Positions 29,501 to 37,732 of a stretch of DNA of 64,000 nt are shown piece after piece; the stretch's first letter is position 1, and the number at the start of each line of letters is the position of its first letter. The notes under the pieces were generated by a model. It was not told where the DNA came from, did not search any database, and was given only the letters and a program-made list of their open reading frames with translations. This stretch comes from Psychrobacter sp. P11G3 (GTDB lineage Bacteria > Pseudomonadota > Gammaproteobacteria > Pseudomonadales > Moraxellaceae), in NCBI RefSeq assembly GCF_001435845.1, contig NZ_CM003596.1, positions 620,001 to 684,000 of the forward strand. The letters run 5' to 3'. The position numbers were made by a program, and so were the translations under genes.

Positions 29501-29594
29501 CTTTGACCAGTCGTTTGGATAAGTTTTTACGCTTCGAGGTTTCCTTATGTCTATTTTCTGAACGCTGGTCAATAGCTGATTTACGCTGAGCCAT
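26529..29594 (-). CDS. Very large tyrosine recombinase (second gene of the trio)
   Basis: This 1021-residue protein has a tyrosine-recombinase catalytic domain in its middle (about 495-705), not at its end. Visible parts are GQRCGLRIGEIVKIRL (first Arg), TTHHLRHSFLTNFQ (His-x-x-Arg), and GVAGHASPSTTFDSYVHLTD (Gly-His and nucleophile Tyr). About 490 residues precede it and about 310 follow it, with no recognised domain. Ordinary integrases have 300-450 residues. Start and end codons overlap the neighbours (TAATG and ATGA), so the three genes are one operon. It probably moves or maintains part of this island. Confidence 0.8.
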   Translation of the reverse strand: MAQRKSAIDQRSENRHKETSKRKNLSKRLVKESIDFDQIIASSDPQTIFNAMWEQLDKRLSENKHFQGYLSYVEGYNEAVNCCQNYIEDKDIAIGFPKLIVTSYRPKSFRNKVTFSEKKQILDFYLYWMDSIASKAYEITITDLMLSLIFHSAILRKPVLQTIISCISDKSLTIESIFELPVVTLIIDDNSYHTNTYSNSKAVHEVKVFLSPLTSYLIKLYVKGNETRKLKSSTDVQNLYQMLKMTKSLSQNHLSMTLEEFLIGAVYVLEDYLFLDLPEHTWYLLLGLETTYGLSIANWQSLIFSISHKPTTKIAINIECHKDVAVEPKKGNPTITVEIAKLLKTTKDGKTSMARFTIGLKQLYERLLTNNAPLSELAIVGWLLTKTVTSKKVSSMRTHSGGITNRWLSLTQGVAFEDHTEEDYIQLYSELIELGKSKDAQNAIATNIDEIHAYLVNHHGIEPIAPFSSTKRAHHRTGYLSETMFQAILNNADNLEMTKDEIEAVKLALILGQRCGLRIGEIVKIRLKDVAITSAYLEVRNNKYGNNKTSSALRRTLLEQLLTNSEMSFFKRVELRRSKSKGDTLIANQAGMAYRASDLSKTISQLIKTTTGLSHLTTHHLRHSFLTNFQLMSFLYDKANAFNGHQCSQTLKDLLPYDEDKSCKILAYIETSLQYKKIYALAGVAGHASPSTTFDSYVHLTDIQIGLLLWHMDYQLTAKHYKLLSVPRRREKLLGATPTAINYYLLNKLKLKPLPKPKHSELLKTEDKTSTKPKRYSFDEVRQTLEVHDKEEDFKEKMDIYKLDQNTFEIWLNNAQQLQDHPSFKTIHGNSRLFAPDDNMSLLPVFDRYVEDNNILMQMTNKFRDLYKIEKRRESMLQFIAHTLMNSQYHKNHISFDQALDLYSYIQVLGQLVFKKNINLKIYHYAQASDDDKEQWKPVMKLLASSQIKKCNVADKLNGKIYKKQIRAELSLSSQTEQTRLNNREKSNLPIKQWTVRTLQIFCHYAFIMIGQRINLGDHKP

Positions 29595-32155
29595 TATCTA
29601 GTCTCCAAACTTATGACTTTAAAGCCGTTATATTTAATTATTCCATTAAGCTCATCAGAGAATCGGCGCAACTCGCTCCTTCTAAGTCCACTGTGCTTAT
29701 CGTAGTAGTCAAAACCAAGCTCATCAGCGTGACCCATCCAAGCGCCAATTACATCGTGACCGAAGCTATTAGATAATGATGAGTTAGGCTTAGCAGAAAA
29801 GATTCCAACTTCTAGGCTTTTATAAGATCGTATAAAGTGACGATGCCAGTTTGATGGGAGATCTAAAATTTTAGACAGTCTTCCGTGAATAAATGTTTTG
29901 GTAAGACTAACTTCAGTAATAGTGTTAGTTTTTTCATCCAGCTTTAGATAAGTAATAAGGCCAATATTACTGTCAAGAATATCTGAGTAAATATCACCTA
30001 GACTATTACCCAGACTATTTAAAATAAAGGCATTACTCTTTAAATACTTGATGTACTGCTCAATCTGTTGATTTGCTATATCAGGTAGATAAATATATCT
30101 GCCTCGAGTATGTTGACGGTTTTCCTTGTCGCTAATAAAATATTTTTTAGTTCTAACATCTATATCTACAAGCCTACCAAAAGGTTCACGTACGGGACGA
30201 TAACCGCTTGAGACCGAGAGCAGAACATATAAATAATCAGTAAAAATATTATGTAGGTCAACTATAGATCTAGGATTGAGAGTTTTTTTATCCCAAAGGG
30301 CAGAATTGATCTGAGTGATTAAATCGCTAACTATAGATGTTAAGCGGCTTTCTCTTATGGCTAAAACACTACCTATTTGTTTATCCCAATATCCTGTAAC
30401 TCTTTCGTCAGGTAATTCAAAAAATTGATATTCTTCATTACATTTGGATTCATCGCTGACTGTATTAAATGCTATATCATACAAATGATCATTAAAATCA
30501 TATTGGCATAAGAATAAATCTAGCTGGCTAACATTAAAGTAAGGAAGTGCTGAAGAATGGTGTATTGGTTTGCTAATTAGAACATTAACTAAAGCTTGAT
30601 CTCGACCACTCTGTATGAGGTAGTGTTCTAAATAGTTCTTAACTTTATTAAAAGTTAATCTAGTTTTGCTCTTCTTATTTATAGCCTTTAGAGCCTCACT
30701 GGCCTTTTGTTTGACCTCCTCCAAAACCTTTGTGCTTATGTTACGTAAAAGATGAGAATATATATTGCCAACTGCAATAGGGTAGAAAAGATTGAGAGTA
30801 GATGTATTATCTGCGCATAGTTTAGAATCCCAGTTTTCTTGAACTTTACTACGAGTAGGTGCAAACTCTAGTGGATACCGATAGCATAAATAACTCTCCC
30901 TCAAATCTTCTGAGATAAGTAGTTCAGATCTACCTGTCAATAAAATTATTAGTAGATATAAAGAAGTTTGATGGTCTAGATCATATTCAATGTTTAAAGT
31001 ACCTTGTTCATCATTGTTGTCAGCATTTATACTTCTGATATCTAAACTCATCAGACTATTGAGTAAATATGTGACTAAAATCTGTACTTCATCAGCATGT
31101 GCAACATTTACATCAGTTACCTGACTTAAAGTCCGTTGATGTCTACAGTTAACTTGTTGTTCAGCTCTGATTTTATCTAGATAGTAGTTTGTAGGTTGCT
31201 CGAAATTAACCTGCTCAAACGATTGCTCTTCATCGTCTTGGCGTTCTTGGTCTTCAAATCCATTTGCTTCGCTAGCATTTTCTGATATGTAGGTGAGATC
31301 GCTAACAGTATTGCCAGTGATATCATCTTTATCCTGTAAGATACTTATAATCTTATGAGTCTCAGTCGTCACGCGAGTAATGCCGGAGTCATTTTTGAAA
31401 TAGTTTTCGATTGGTAAGATATATTCGTAAAGGTATTTAGCTATACGTTCATTGATTTCAAATTGAGCTTCAACAGATGATAGAGATGTCTCTTTACTTA
31501 ATAATCTATTCTTGTACTTCTGTATTTCAAAATCAAAAGTTAGGGGCCGCTCATCAAGCCATCTAGTGTAGCTATCGTTTTGTTGAGCATTAATAAGAAA
31601 CTCCTCAATATCCTTTAGGCTTTTCAATTCTGTTACATCAGGTAAAAACGGAACTAAAAATTCACGAGTTTTGTTCGTTAAAAATCTGCATTCATCGAGC
31701 GTAGTTTCAATTCGACTATCATAGTCAGTTAACTCAACCATCCTTAAACATAGAAAAAAGTAGACAGCACGGATAGTATTTATTTTAGACGAGTCTGCTC
31801 GATGGATTAAAAAGGTAATTAGATAGAGATCTTTTAAATGCAGATGAGGCTTTCTAATATTTTCTAAAAATACTTTATGAGCAATTCCATTTTCGTATAT
31901 CTGTAATTCATGCGTCTTCGTCAAATTACTATTCACATCTAATGTTTTTATCCATTCAGACAATGTTCGATACTCATCTTTCAATTCTGATCTAAATTGC
32001 TCAGGTAAGGTATCTTTTAAAAATTTTAGCTCGATAAGTAATATTTCAAGATCATTGCCATTAGCGAAATCAAGGAGATTTAGCTTCAACCAATCCTTAA
32101 TATTTGTAGAGTTACTATCTTTATTAGCCATTATGCTGCTACCGTTACAAGTCAT
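29594..32155 (-). CDS. Large tyrosine-recombinase-like protein (first gene of the trio)
   Basis: The 853-residue protein has a diverged C-terminal recombinase domain. SSGYRPVREPFGRLVDID provides the first Arg, NWHRHFIRSYKS the His-x-x-Arg, and GAWMGHADELGFDYYDKHSG the Gly-His and Tyr. The first 600 residues are helical, of unknown fold. The start may be 32155 or the ATG at 32131 (MANKDSN), as neither has a strong ribosome site. The stop overlaps the next start as TAATG. A terminator separates it from the phage-type integrase gene upstream. Confidence 0.75.
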   Translation of the reverse strand: MTCNGSSIMANKDSNSTNIKDWLKLNLLDFANGNDLEILLIELKFLKDTLPEQFRSELKDEYRTLSEWIKTLDVNSNLTKTHELQIYENGIAHKVFLENIRKPHLHLKDLYLITFLIHRADSSKINTIRAVYFFLCLRMVELTDYDSRIETTLDECRFLTNKTREFLVPFLPDVTELKSLKDIEEFLINAQQNDSYTRWLDERPLTFDFEIQKYKNRLLSKETSLSSVEAQFEINERIAKYLYEYILPIENYFKNDSGITRVTTETHKIISILQDKDDITGNTVSDLTYISENASEANGFEDQERQDDEEQSFEQVNFEQPTNYYLDKIRAEQQVNCRHQRTLSQVTDVNVAHADEVQILVTYLLNSLMSLDIRSINADNNDEQGTLNIEYDLDHQTSLYLLIILLTGRSELLISEDLRESYLCYRYPLEFAPTRSKVQENWDSKLCADNTSTLNLFYPIAVGNIYSHLLRNISTKVLEEVKQKASEALKAINKKSKTRLTFNKVKNYLEHYLIQSGRDQALVNVLISKPIHHSSALPYFNVSQLDLFLCQYDFNDHLYDIAFNTVSDESKCNEEYQFFELPDERVTGYWDKQIGSVLAIRESRLTSIVSDLITQINSALWDKKTLNPRSIVDLHNIFTDYLYVLLSVSSGYRPVREPFGRLVDIDVRTKKYFISDKENRQHTRGRYIYLPDIANQQIEQYIKYLKSNAFILNSLGNSLGDIYSDILDSNIGLITYLKLDEKTNTITEVSLTKTFIHGRLSKILDLPSNWHRHFIRSYKSLEVGIFSAKPNSSLSNSFGHDVIGAWMGHADELGFDYYDKHSGLRRSELRRFSDELNGIIKYNGFKVISLETR

Positions 32156-32203
32156 TCAAATAACTGTAGCTTCATTAATGTAAAGCATCCAGCATTAAAA
32201 TCG

Positions 32204-32232
32204 AAAAAAGACATCTATTTGGATGTCTTTTT
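32204..32232. terminator. Terminator between integrase gene and recombinase trio
   Basis: AAAAAGACATC and GATGTCTTTTT form an 11-bp stem with a 6-base loop and T runs on both strands. On the minus strand it ends the integrase transcript, so the trio probably has its own promoter. Confidence 0.8.
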
Positions 32233-32249
32233 GTTAAACATAGGTATTT

Positions 32250-33425
32250 TCATGGATTTTGTATTATACCTCGCTCTATCAGTAGCTTATCTAAAGCACT
32301 CCCATCCTGACGAGTTAGATTGGGCACATAACGTGAATACACTGTGAATAACATTGTAGTGCTGCTATGACCCATTTGCGCAGCAATCCATTCAGGAGAC
32401 TCGCCTGCAGCAAGCCAAAGAGTGGCAGCCGTATGTCTACTTTGATAGGGATTACGTATATCAAGCTCCAGATATCGCAATAACGGATACCAAACTCTCT
32501 TTGTCACATTGCGATGACTCAAAGGAGTACCTGCTTTTGTACTAAACACAAACTCACTTCGATGTTTAGTGAAGCTCTGCTGCTCAATCAATGCATCGTA
32601 AACCAGTTGATTCATGTGGATAATACGATTAGAGCCGGAAGTTTTAGTGTCACCTATAACACCTCCAACAATTGCTTGATCAATAACGATTTGTCTACGT
32701 TCAAAGTCAATATTTTTCCACGGTAAACCGTCAATTTCACCTGTACGCATGCCTGTAAAAAACCGTACTGTGAAATATGGCTTATAGTCTACTCTGACGT
32801 TGTCAATGATGAGCATGACTTCCTCTAAGGTAAAAGGACTAACATTACTTTTAGGTACACTTAGTGGCTTTATATTCTTCCAAGGGTTCTCAAAATCAAA
32901 ACGCTCAGATGCTTCGGTAATCACCATACGTAATGGCGTCATAATGTGGTTGATTCGAGATGCTGATAAAAGTCGTCCACTATTTCCTTCCTTGACTAGA
33001 TTACCCCGAAAAGCCATTATTTTAGCTTTGTTTATGGTATTTAGTGGCACATTGCCAAAATGGGGAAGTAGATAAATCTTAAGTATGTTTTCTACATTAG
33101 TTATCTGAGAGCACCGCCATTCCGGTTTTTTTTCCTCTAACCAAACTCTGCTAAAGCAATCAAATCCTGAGCTTGAGTCCTTATGGCTATTCGTTGATCT
33201 CATGAGCTCTAAGCTTTGAAACTGCTCAAGCTTTTTACTCTGTGGAAAATAGTTTTCATATCGAAAACTACCTAATTGAATCTCTGCTTGCATTTTACTA
33301 ACGAAATTTTCTAGACGCTTTCGATTAGGCTTAGTGTCTGCCAGTAAGGTTTGCTCTCTACAACGTTGGCCTATGTATCGAAAATCTACATATAGGTTGC
33401 CATTACGGCTATTGATACTCGCCAT
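32250..33425 (-). CDS. Phage-type tyrosine integrase
   Basis: The 391-residue integrase starts with an arm-type DNA-binding domain (NSRNGNLYVDFRYIGQRCRE, like DUF3596). A core-binding helical domain follows (about 90-180), then the catalytic domain with FFTGMRTGEIDGLPW (Arg), PYQSRHTAATLWLA (Arg-His box) and AAQMGHSSTTMLFTVYSRYV (Gly-His and Tyr). It is the best candidate to have acted at the tRNA-Arg site. It lies in the middle of the island rather than next to an end, which suggests later insertions or rearrangement. The excisionase-like gene lies two bases upstream. Confidence 0.9.
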   Translation of the reverse strand: MASINSRNGNLYVDFRYIGQRCREQTLLADTKPNRKRLENFVSKMQAEIQLGSFRYENYFPQSKKLEQFQSLELMRSTNSHKDSSSGFDCFSRVWLEEKKPEWRCSQITNVENILKIYLLPHFGNVPLNTINKAKIMAFRGNLVKEGNSGRLLSASRINHIMTPLRMVITEASERFDFENPWKNIKPLSVPKSNVSPFTLEEVMLIIDNVRVDYKPYFTVRFFTGMRTGEIDGLPWKNIDFERRQIVIDQAIVGGVIGDTKTSGSNRIIHMNQLVYDALIEQQSFTKHRSEFVFSTKAGTPLSHRNVTKRVWYPLLRYLELDIRNPYQSRHTAATLWLAAGESPEWIAAQMGHSSTTMLFTVYSRYVPNLTRQDGSALDKLLIERGIIQNP

Positions 33426-33427
33426 GA

Positions 33428-33643
33428 TTACGCTCCCGCTGCAAATGGAATGTTATCGTCGTAGCCTGTCAGCATTAACTCTTCAATCTTTTGCCATATG
33501 AAAAGAATTTTTCTACCTCCAAATGGTTTGATGTAATGAACGCCCTCAATGAATACCGCATCCTTAAGTTGATTGCGTATTGTCTTGCTGTCATATTTAA
33601 TACGTTGTGACAGCTCTTCGGTTGTTAAATAGGTATAACTCAT
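33428..33643 (-). CDS. Excisionase-like helix-turn-helix protein
   Basis: The 71-residue product reads YLTTEELSQRIKYDSKTIRN at the start, a winged-helix/AlpA-like fold, with a basic GGRKILFIW wing. Small proteins of this type directly upstream of an integrase act as directionality factors or activators. The ATG has AAGGA upstream; the stop is two bases from the integrase start. Confidence 0.75.
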   Translation of the reverse strand: MSYTYLTTEELSQRIKYDSKTIRNQLKDAVFIEGVHYIKPFGGRKILFIWQKIEELMLTGYDDNIPFAAGA

Positions 33644-33782
33644 AGTAAAATCCTTACTAAAGATTAAAGTGTTATTATCTAATAGCTTTATGACCTGCTA
33701 TAGAACATAATTTACACTAAAAATCATCTTTTGCAAGACATTTTTATCTACAGTAGGTTATTTTATTATGGGGGAGGTTATG

Positions 33783-33989
33783 GTGAAATGTAATTTATCT
33801 AGAATTATGGGCGAAAAAAGACTTAAGATTGCCGATGTGTCTAGAGATACAGATGTCAACAGAGGCACAATCACACGTATGTATAACGAAGAAGCGACCA
33901 GAGTGGATCTAGAGGTAGTAGAAAAGCTATGCTTATATTTGGATATTGAAGTGGGCGACCTTTATGAGCTAGTTAAGGAAGAAGAATAA
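33783..33989 (+). CDS. XRE/Cro-type small transcriptional regulator
   Basis: The 68-residue protein is one helix-turn-helix domain (KIADVSRDTDVNRGTITRMY), similar to YozG-like Cro/CI repressors. The frame is open from 33768, but GGGGAGG at 33771-33777 fits best with the GTG at 33783, giving the family-like N-terminus KCNLSRIMGEKRL. It is divergent from the integrase/excisionase pair and probably controls it. Confidence 0.75.
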   Translation: MKCNLSRIMGEKRLKIADVSRDTDVNRGTITRMYNEEATRVDLEVVEKLCLYLDIEVGDLYELVKEEE

Positions 33990-34214
33990 ACTTTCCTCCT
34001 TTTAAAATTCAAGATAGTGCTGCGCTTATCAGTTATTACACCAAATAATACGCAGCAATATAGTTTCTCAAATGAGTTAAATGTTCTATTAAGTAATAAA
34101 AAGCTCTATAGAAGGTCATTTTGATTTGCATCAGCTCAAAATGTATGTATAATTCAATCTGTAGGAAGTCATTACGACTAACAGAAAGAAATATTAATCT
34201 ACAGGAGGTTATAC

Positions 34215-34493
34215 ATGAACACATTTATTAAGTCACCGCATGCTTCAATCTGGTTAAGCGCCGAAGCGATATCGCTATCTACCAAGCTTATGGTAAACCT
34301 GCAAATACAACAGGGCTCGCAGTTAGCAAGAATGCTAGGCGTTAACCCCCTTTTCTACAATGATGAAGCGGTTAGGATATGGGTTCAACGTGAGCTCAAT
34401 GAGGGGTTAGCGCTAAATCATTATGCATTAACGAATCTTGAGACCAAATTTTTGGACATTATGAATCACTACGATATTCCTTATTCGTTGTGA
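34215..34493 (+). CDS. Small hypothetical protein of the island
   Basis: The 92-residue product is helical and soluble with no Cys and no recognised motif. ACAGGAGG stands just before its ATG, a strong ribosome site, and the next gene follows in the same direction after 31 bases. The pair lies between the regulator and the Qat operon. Function unknown; an accessory role in the mobile element is only suggested by position. Confidence 0.6.
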   Translation: MNTFIKSPHASIWLSAEAISLSTKLMVNLQIQQGSQLARMLGVNPLFYNDEAVRIWVQRELNEGLALNHYALTNLETKFLDIMNHYDIPYSL

Positions 34494-34524
34494 TCAACGT
34501 TAACTATTTGGTTTGGAGATAACC

Positions 34525-34845
34525 ATGAGCTTAAAACTTATTTTTAGCGCCAATGCAGATCAGTCCGACATACAACTATGTGAAGACTATTGGGCATACG
34601 GGCATGATGGACGGTATGTAGAGCATATAGAAACGCTCTGTAGACAGTATAGTGTTGATTATCATATTTTGTTTGGTGTATTAGCGGAGTGCCAAGCTTA
34701 CTTAGATGATGTGCACTGTGAGTACTGTGGACGGCCTTATCAACTTGATGTACCAGCGGATATACCTTATATCAGAAAACAATCATCTTGGTTCTGCGAA
34801 TCATGTATTAGTTTTTCTGGCGGGCAGCTTACAGTTGGCAGGTAA
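34525..34845 (+). CDS. Small zinc-ribbon hypothetical protein
   Basis: The 106-residue product ends with two Cys pairs, CEYCGRPY and FCESCISF, about 30 residues apart, a probable zinc ribbon. The N-terminal half is helical. I choose ATG 34525 over TTG 34513 because TTTGGAGA stands ahead of it. It appears to form a two-gene operon with the preceding gene, ending at the hairpin at 34866-34898. No family recognised. Confidence 0.6.
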   Translation: MSLKLIFSANADQSDIQLCEDYWAYGHDGRYVEHIETLCRQYSVDYHILFGVLAECQAYLDDVHCEYCGRPYQLDVPADIPYIRKQSSWFCESCISFSGGQLTVGR

Positions 34846-34865
34846 CAATTTGAAATGTACTTGAT

Positions 34866-34898
34866 AACCAGATTGCTAATGCTCTCTGGTTTTTTTGC
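34866..34898 (+). terminator. Terminator after the small zinc-ribbon gene
   Basis: AACCAGA and TCTGGTT form a 7-bp stem around a 12-base loop, followed by a run of Ts. It lies between the convergent zinc-ribbon gene and qatD. Confidence 0.7.
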
Positions 34899-34957
34899 AA
34901 ATGTGATTTATTTATAGATATATCGAAACGAGGGGGAAGAGTTGAGGCTTGCTCTGA

Positions 34958-35689
34958 TTAATGATTAAGCTTTACTAGATGTTTTAGATTCATTTCTAAC
35001 TGTTCACGAACTAAGGCAACAGGTATGTGCCACAATTCAGATAACTGCTTAGTAGCAATATCACTATCCCATGGCATTAGAGACTTTCTATTAAACTTTG
35101 CAAACGGGCCATCCGTTTCAGTAAGAATCCGATCTTTTGGCATCATTGATACCAAAGCTTGCCCTTTTTTAGTATTAAGCATTGCAGGACCAACGGTGAA
35201 CCAACAACCCATATTAATCGCTCTTTTAAGCTGTCCTTGAGTACCTGTAAACCAGTGAAGTAAAGGAATGCCATCAATGCTTTTTAACTCATCTAGAACT
35301 TCAGAGGCACTCTTTATACTATGAATACTCATAATCCGACCACCAGAATTGTGCGAACTCTTTAGGATATGGCGAAAAACTTTCAACTGAATGTCCCAAT
35401 GCTTTTTGAAGTTAGTTCCTCCATCAAGACCAATCTCACCGATATACTTAGCTTCAGGTAGTAGAGCATCGAAAAGCTCAATTTCGTGTGCTCGATGATG
35501 AGCAAGTTGGGGATGTAGCCCCAAAGCTGTTCTAATACGAGAACTGCCATGTGCTAATAATTTGGTTCCTTCCCATGCTTTGGGAGTCGTAGTTACTGAT
35601 AATAAATATATGCCTTTATCGTCACATTCTTTAGCTACTTCAAATGGGTTTTGATATAGATCCAAATGACAATGCATATCTATCTTCAT
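34958..35689 (-). CDS. qatD: QatD: TatD-like hydrolase of the Qat defence system
   Basis: The 243-residue protein is a TatD-family metal-dependent hydrolase. It shows the opening MHCHLD metal site, GLHPQ, IGEIGLDGG, the SIHSIKS and LLHWFTG histidine blocks, and ETDGPF near the end. Housekeeping TatD acts as a DNase; in Qat systems this gene is the last of four. Its ATG overlaps the qatC stop (ATGA). The assignment rests mainly on the complete gene set: KAP ATPase, unknown protein, QueC-like, TatD-like. Confidence 0.9.
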   Translation of the reverse strand: MKIDMHCHLDLYQNPFEVAKECDDKGIYLLSVTTTPKAWEGTKLLAHGSSRIRTALGLHPQLAHHRAHEIELFDALLPEAKYIGEIGLDGGTNFKKHWDIQLKVFRHILKSSHNSGGRIMSIHSIKSASEVLDELKSIDGIPLLHWFTGTQGQLKRAINMGCWFTVGPAMLNTKKGQALVSMMPKDRILTETDGPFAKFNRKSLMPWDSDIATKQLSELWHIPVALVREQLEMNLKHLVKLNH

Positions 35690-36984
35690 AAAATACCTTC
35701 TGATTCGAAATATAGCTTAACTTCATTAAGACCTTGAGTAAACACAGTCTTATAATCTGCTAGCTCGTTTTCAGGTAAAGGCCCACTATTTAGAACCCAA
35801 GTGCTAATATTCTTACGCTCTTTTTGTGCTACAGCAATTAACATCGCCATAACATCATCCCGATGGTCAGGATCAGATAGTGCATTAGTAAGTGTTTTAA
35901 AATAAGTTATATTTTCTTGAATACCTCCTGTGTGCAGAGATGCTTTACGAATAATACAAGGCACACAAGTTCCACACTGTTGATTCTTACGTTTCCAATG
36001 GCTACAAGAGACTGTTTTATTTACTAAGTTTGCAAGTAGCGTTCTATCTTGACATTCCAAAACCATTTGACCCTTAGTTTTGAACTGATAGGGGTTAATG
36101 ATAGTACATTCAATACCAACTTGATCAAAAATACTCTGAATACTTTTAATAAAGTGAGGATGGGTTGTTCTTGTACTTAACGTACCAATACGTCTAGGTG
36201 TAAGAGGCGCATTTAGGGAAATAAACCCATTTTCAGGTACGTATAAATCAACATTCTGTAAACTGTTACTTTGCTGTAGAGCGCTTGCTCCCACAACTGC
36301 AAAAGCTAAAAAGTTTATACTGCGAGTGCGCATCGTTATATCTGTTTCACCATTGGCACTAAGAGGATATGCGTTTACTTCAAAACGTGAGTACTCGCCC
36401 GACAGAATTTGGTTTATGTCTTCTTGATGAGATTTATCGCCTTTATAAGCATGACTAACTAACAACGGCTTATTCCCATCACTGAGTAAACCTATTACCC
36501 CAATAGCTGAATCTAATCCTCCTGAGAATAAACTTACGCAGTCAAGTCCATCTAGTTTAACCAGCTTAAATCTTTTACCATGGGGAATAGGAGGTTCATA
36601 GCCACCTCCTGTAAGATTTACACTCCACATATCTCCACTTAAAAAATGTAAGGCTCTCTCTAAATCCTCTTTTAGATGTATCCAATTTTCTGGCTCACAA
36701 AGCGGAATTGTGAGTGAGAGCTGCCGTGTCCATCCGTCTGCACTTTCTGAACGTAATACAAACGTATCAGCAGCAGTAACAGCTAAGGCAATTGATAAAA
36801 AATCTATTGCCTTATTACTTATTTGAACACCTAGGCGCTGAATTTTGTCAATAATTGGATTGCCTATTACACCAATATCACTACGAGAATGCTTTCCATC
36901 AATTCCGTATAATTGAACAGGTATTAGTGAGTCGTTAGCTATAGGGAGTTGATGCCAATCATGATGAAACACTAATTCTGTCAT
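35686..36984 (-). CDS. qatC: QatC: QueC-like PP-loop protein of the Qat defence system
   Basis: The 432-residue protein has a PP-loop nucleotide-binding motif (SLFSGGLDSAIG) in its second third. A Cys cluster (CSHW, then CGTCVPC) follows, as in QueC, the 7-cyano-7-deazaguanine synthase. The N-terminal 150 residues are absent from QueC. I choose ATG 36984, which overlaps the qatB stop as ATGA, over the start at 36999. QueC-like proteins in defence loci are thought to modify a partner protein; the substrate here is inferred. Confidence 0.9.
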   Translation of the reverse strand: MTELVFHHDWHQLPIANDSLIPVQLYGIDGKHSRSDIGVIGNPIIDKIQRLGVQISNKAIDFLSIALAVTAADTFVLRSESADGWTRQLSLTIPLCEPENWIHLKEDLERALHFLSGDMWSVNLTGGGYEPPIPHGKRFKLVKLDGLDCVSLFSGGLDSAIGVIGLLSDGNKPLLVSHAYKGDKSHQEDINQILSGEYSRFEVNAYPLSANGETDITMRTRSINFLAFAVVGASALQQSNSLQNVDLYVPENGFISLNAPLTPRRIGTLSTRTTHPHFIKSIQSIFDQVGIECTIINPYQFKTKGQMVLECQDRTLLANLVNKTVSCSHWKRKNQQCGTCVPCIIRKASLHTGGIQENITYFKTLTNALSDPDHRDDVMAMLIAVAQKERKNISTWVLNSGPLPENELADYKTVFTQGLNEVKLYFESEGIL

Positions 36985-37730
36985 ACGTAATTCTCCCATT
37001 CAGTCCAAACATCTTTAATTGTTTGTCTTTGAATATCTTTTATTTGAGCTTGGCTAATTGACTGAATATTGCTTGGAAATTTATTAGCCATATGCAAATC
37101 TACAGTTACACAAACTAAATCATTAAGCATATTCTCCATGTTAATAGCTTGGGTAGGAGTCTCTGCTTTATCAAACGCTTTGTTTGAGTCCATCATCATT
37201 TGTAAAAATATAACTTCCGAGAGATAATTGATCATAGTATGGATGATGATATCATCAGTAATACTCAAAGGATCAAAGGTTTCAATACCCTCTAAGGCTT
37301 CTGCTAAAGCCTGATTCATAGCAGATCTAATTTTTTCAGAATCACCATCGTCTGTTAAAAGTGCTTGAGTAATAATTGATATAGCAGTATCACAAGGAAG
37401 CCCAGTCAAACCATTCAAGTCGACTATCGAATCGGTTGTTCCACCTCCTCCAATGAGTAATCCAAAAAGTTGTGTACCAGCCTGAGTTGCGCTGCCCATG
37501 CGTCTTACTGCCGTTTCATTACGTCCATTAGATTTTCTTGCGTAATGTCCTATCGCTATTCTTAAGTCAGAACGACTTCCATTGGAAACTGCTCTACCTA
37601 AGGCTTGTCTGTATCCAACATATCGACGATCTGATGGTTCAGGAAGAATTTGGTCAGGACTATCATCAGCCCAAGGAGGTACTAGTGGTGAGTTGCCGCT
37701 TGGACCTGGACTAGATTGTGAAGTTCCCAT
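36981..37730 (-). CDS. qatB: QatB: partner protein of the Qat defence system
   Basis: The 249-residue protein starts with a Ser/Pro/Gly-rich flexible segment (about 1-30) and continues as a helical domain containing a Gly-rich stretch (LLIGGGGTT). It is called by position between the ATPase and QueC-like genes and by matching the expected length and flexible N-terminus of QatB. It starts two bases after the qatA stop. Such a protein could be the target of QatC modification (inference). Confidence 0.82.
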   Translation of the reverse strand: MGTSQSSPGPSGNSPLVPPWADDSPDQILPEPSDRRYVGYRQALGRAVSNGSRSDLRIAIGHYARKSNGRNETAVRRMGSATQAGTQLFGLLIGGGGTTDSIVDLNGLTGLPCDTAISIITQALLTDDGDSEKIRSAMNQALAEALEGIETFDPLSITDDIIIHTMINYLSEVIFLQMMMDSNKAFDKAETPTQAINMENMLNDLVCVTVDLHMANKFPSNIQSISQAQIKDIQRQTIKDVWTEWENYV

Positions 37731-37732
37731 TA

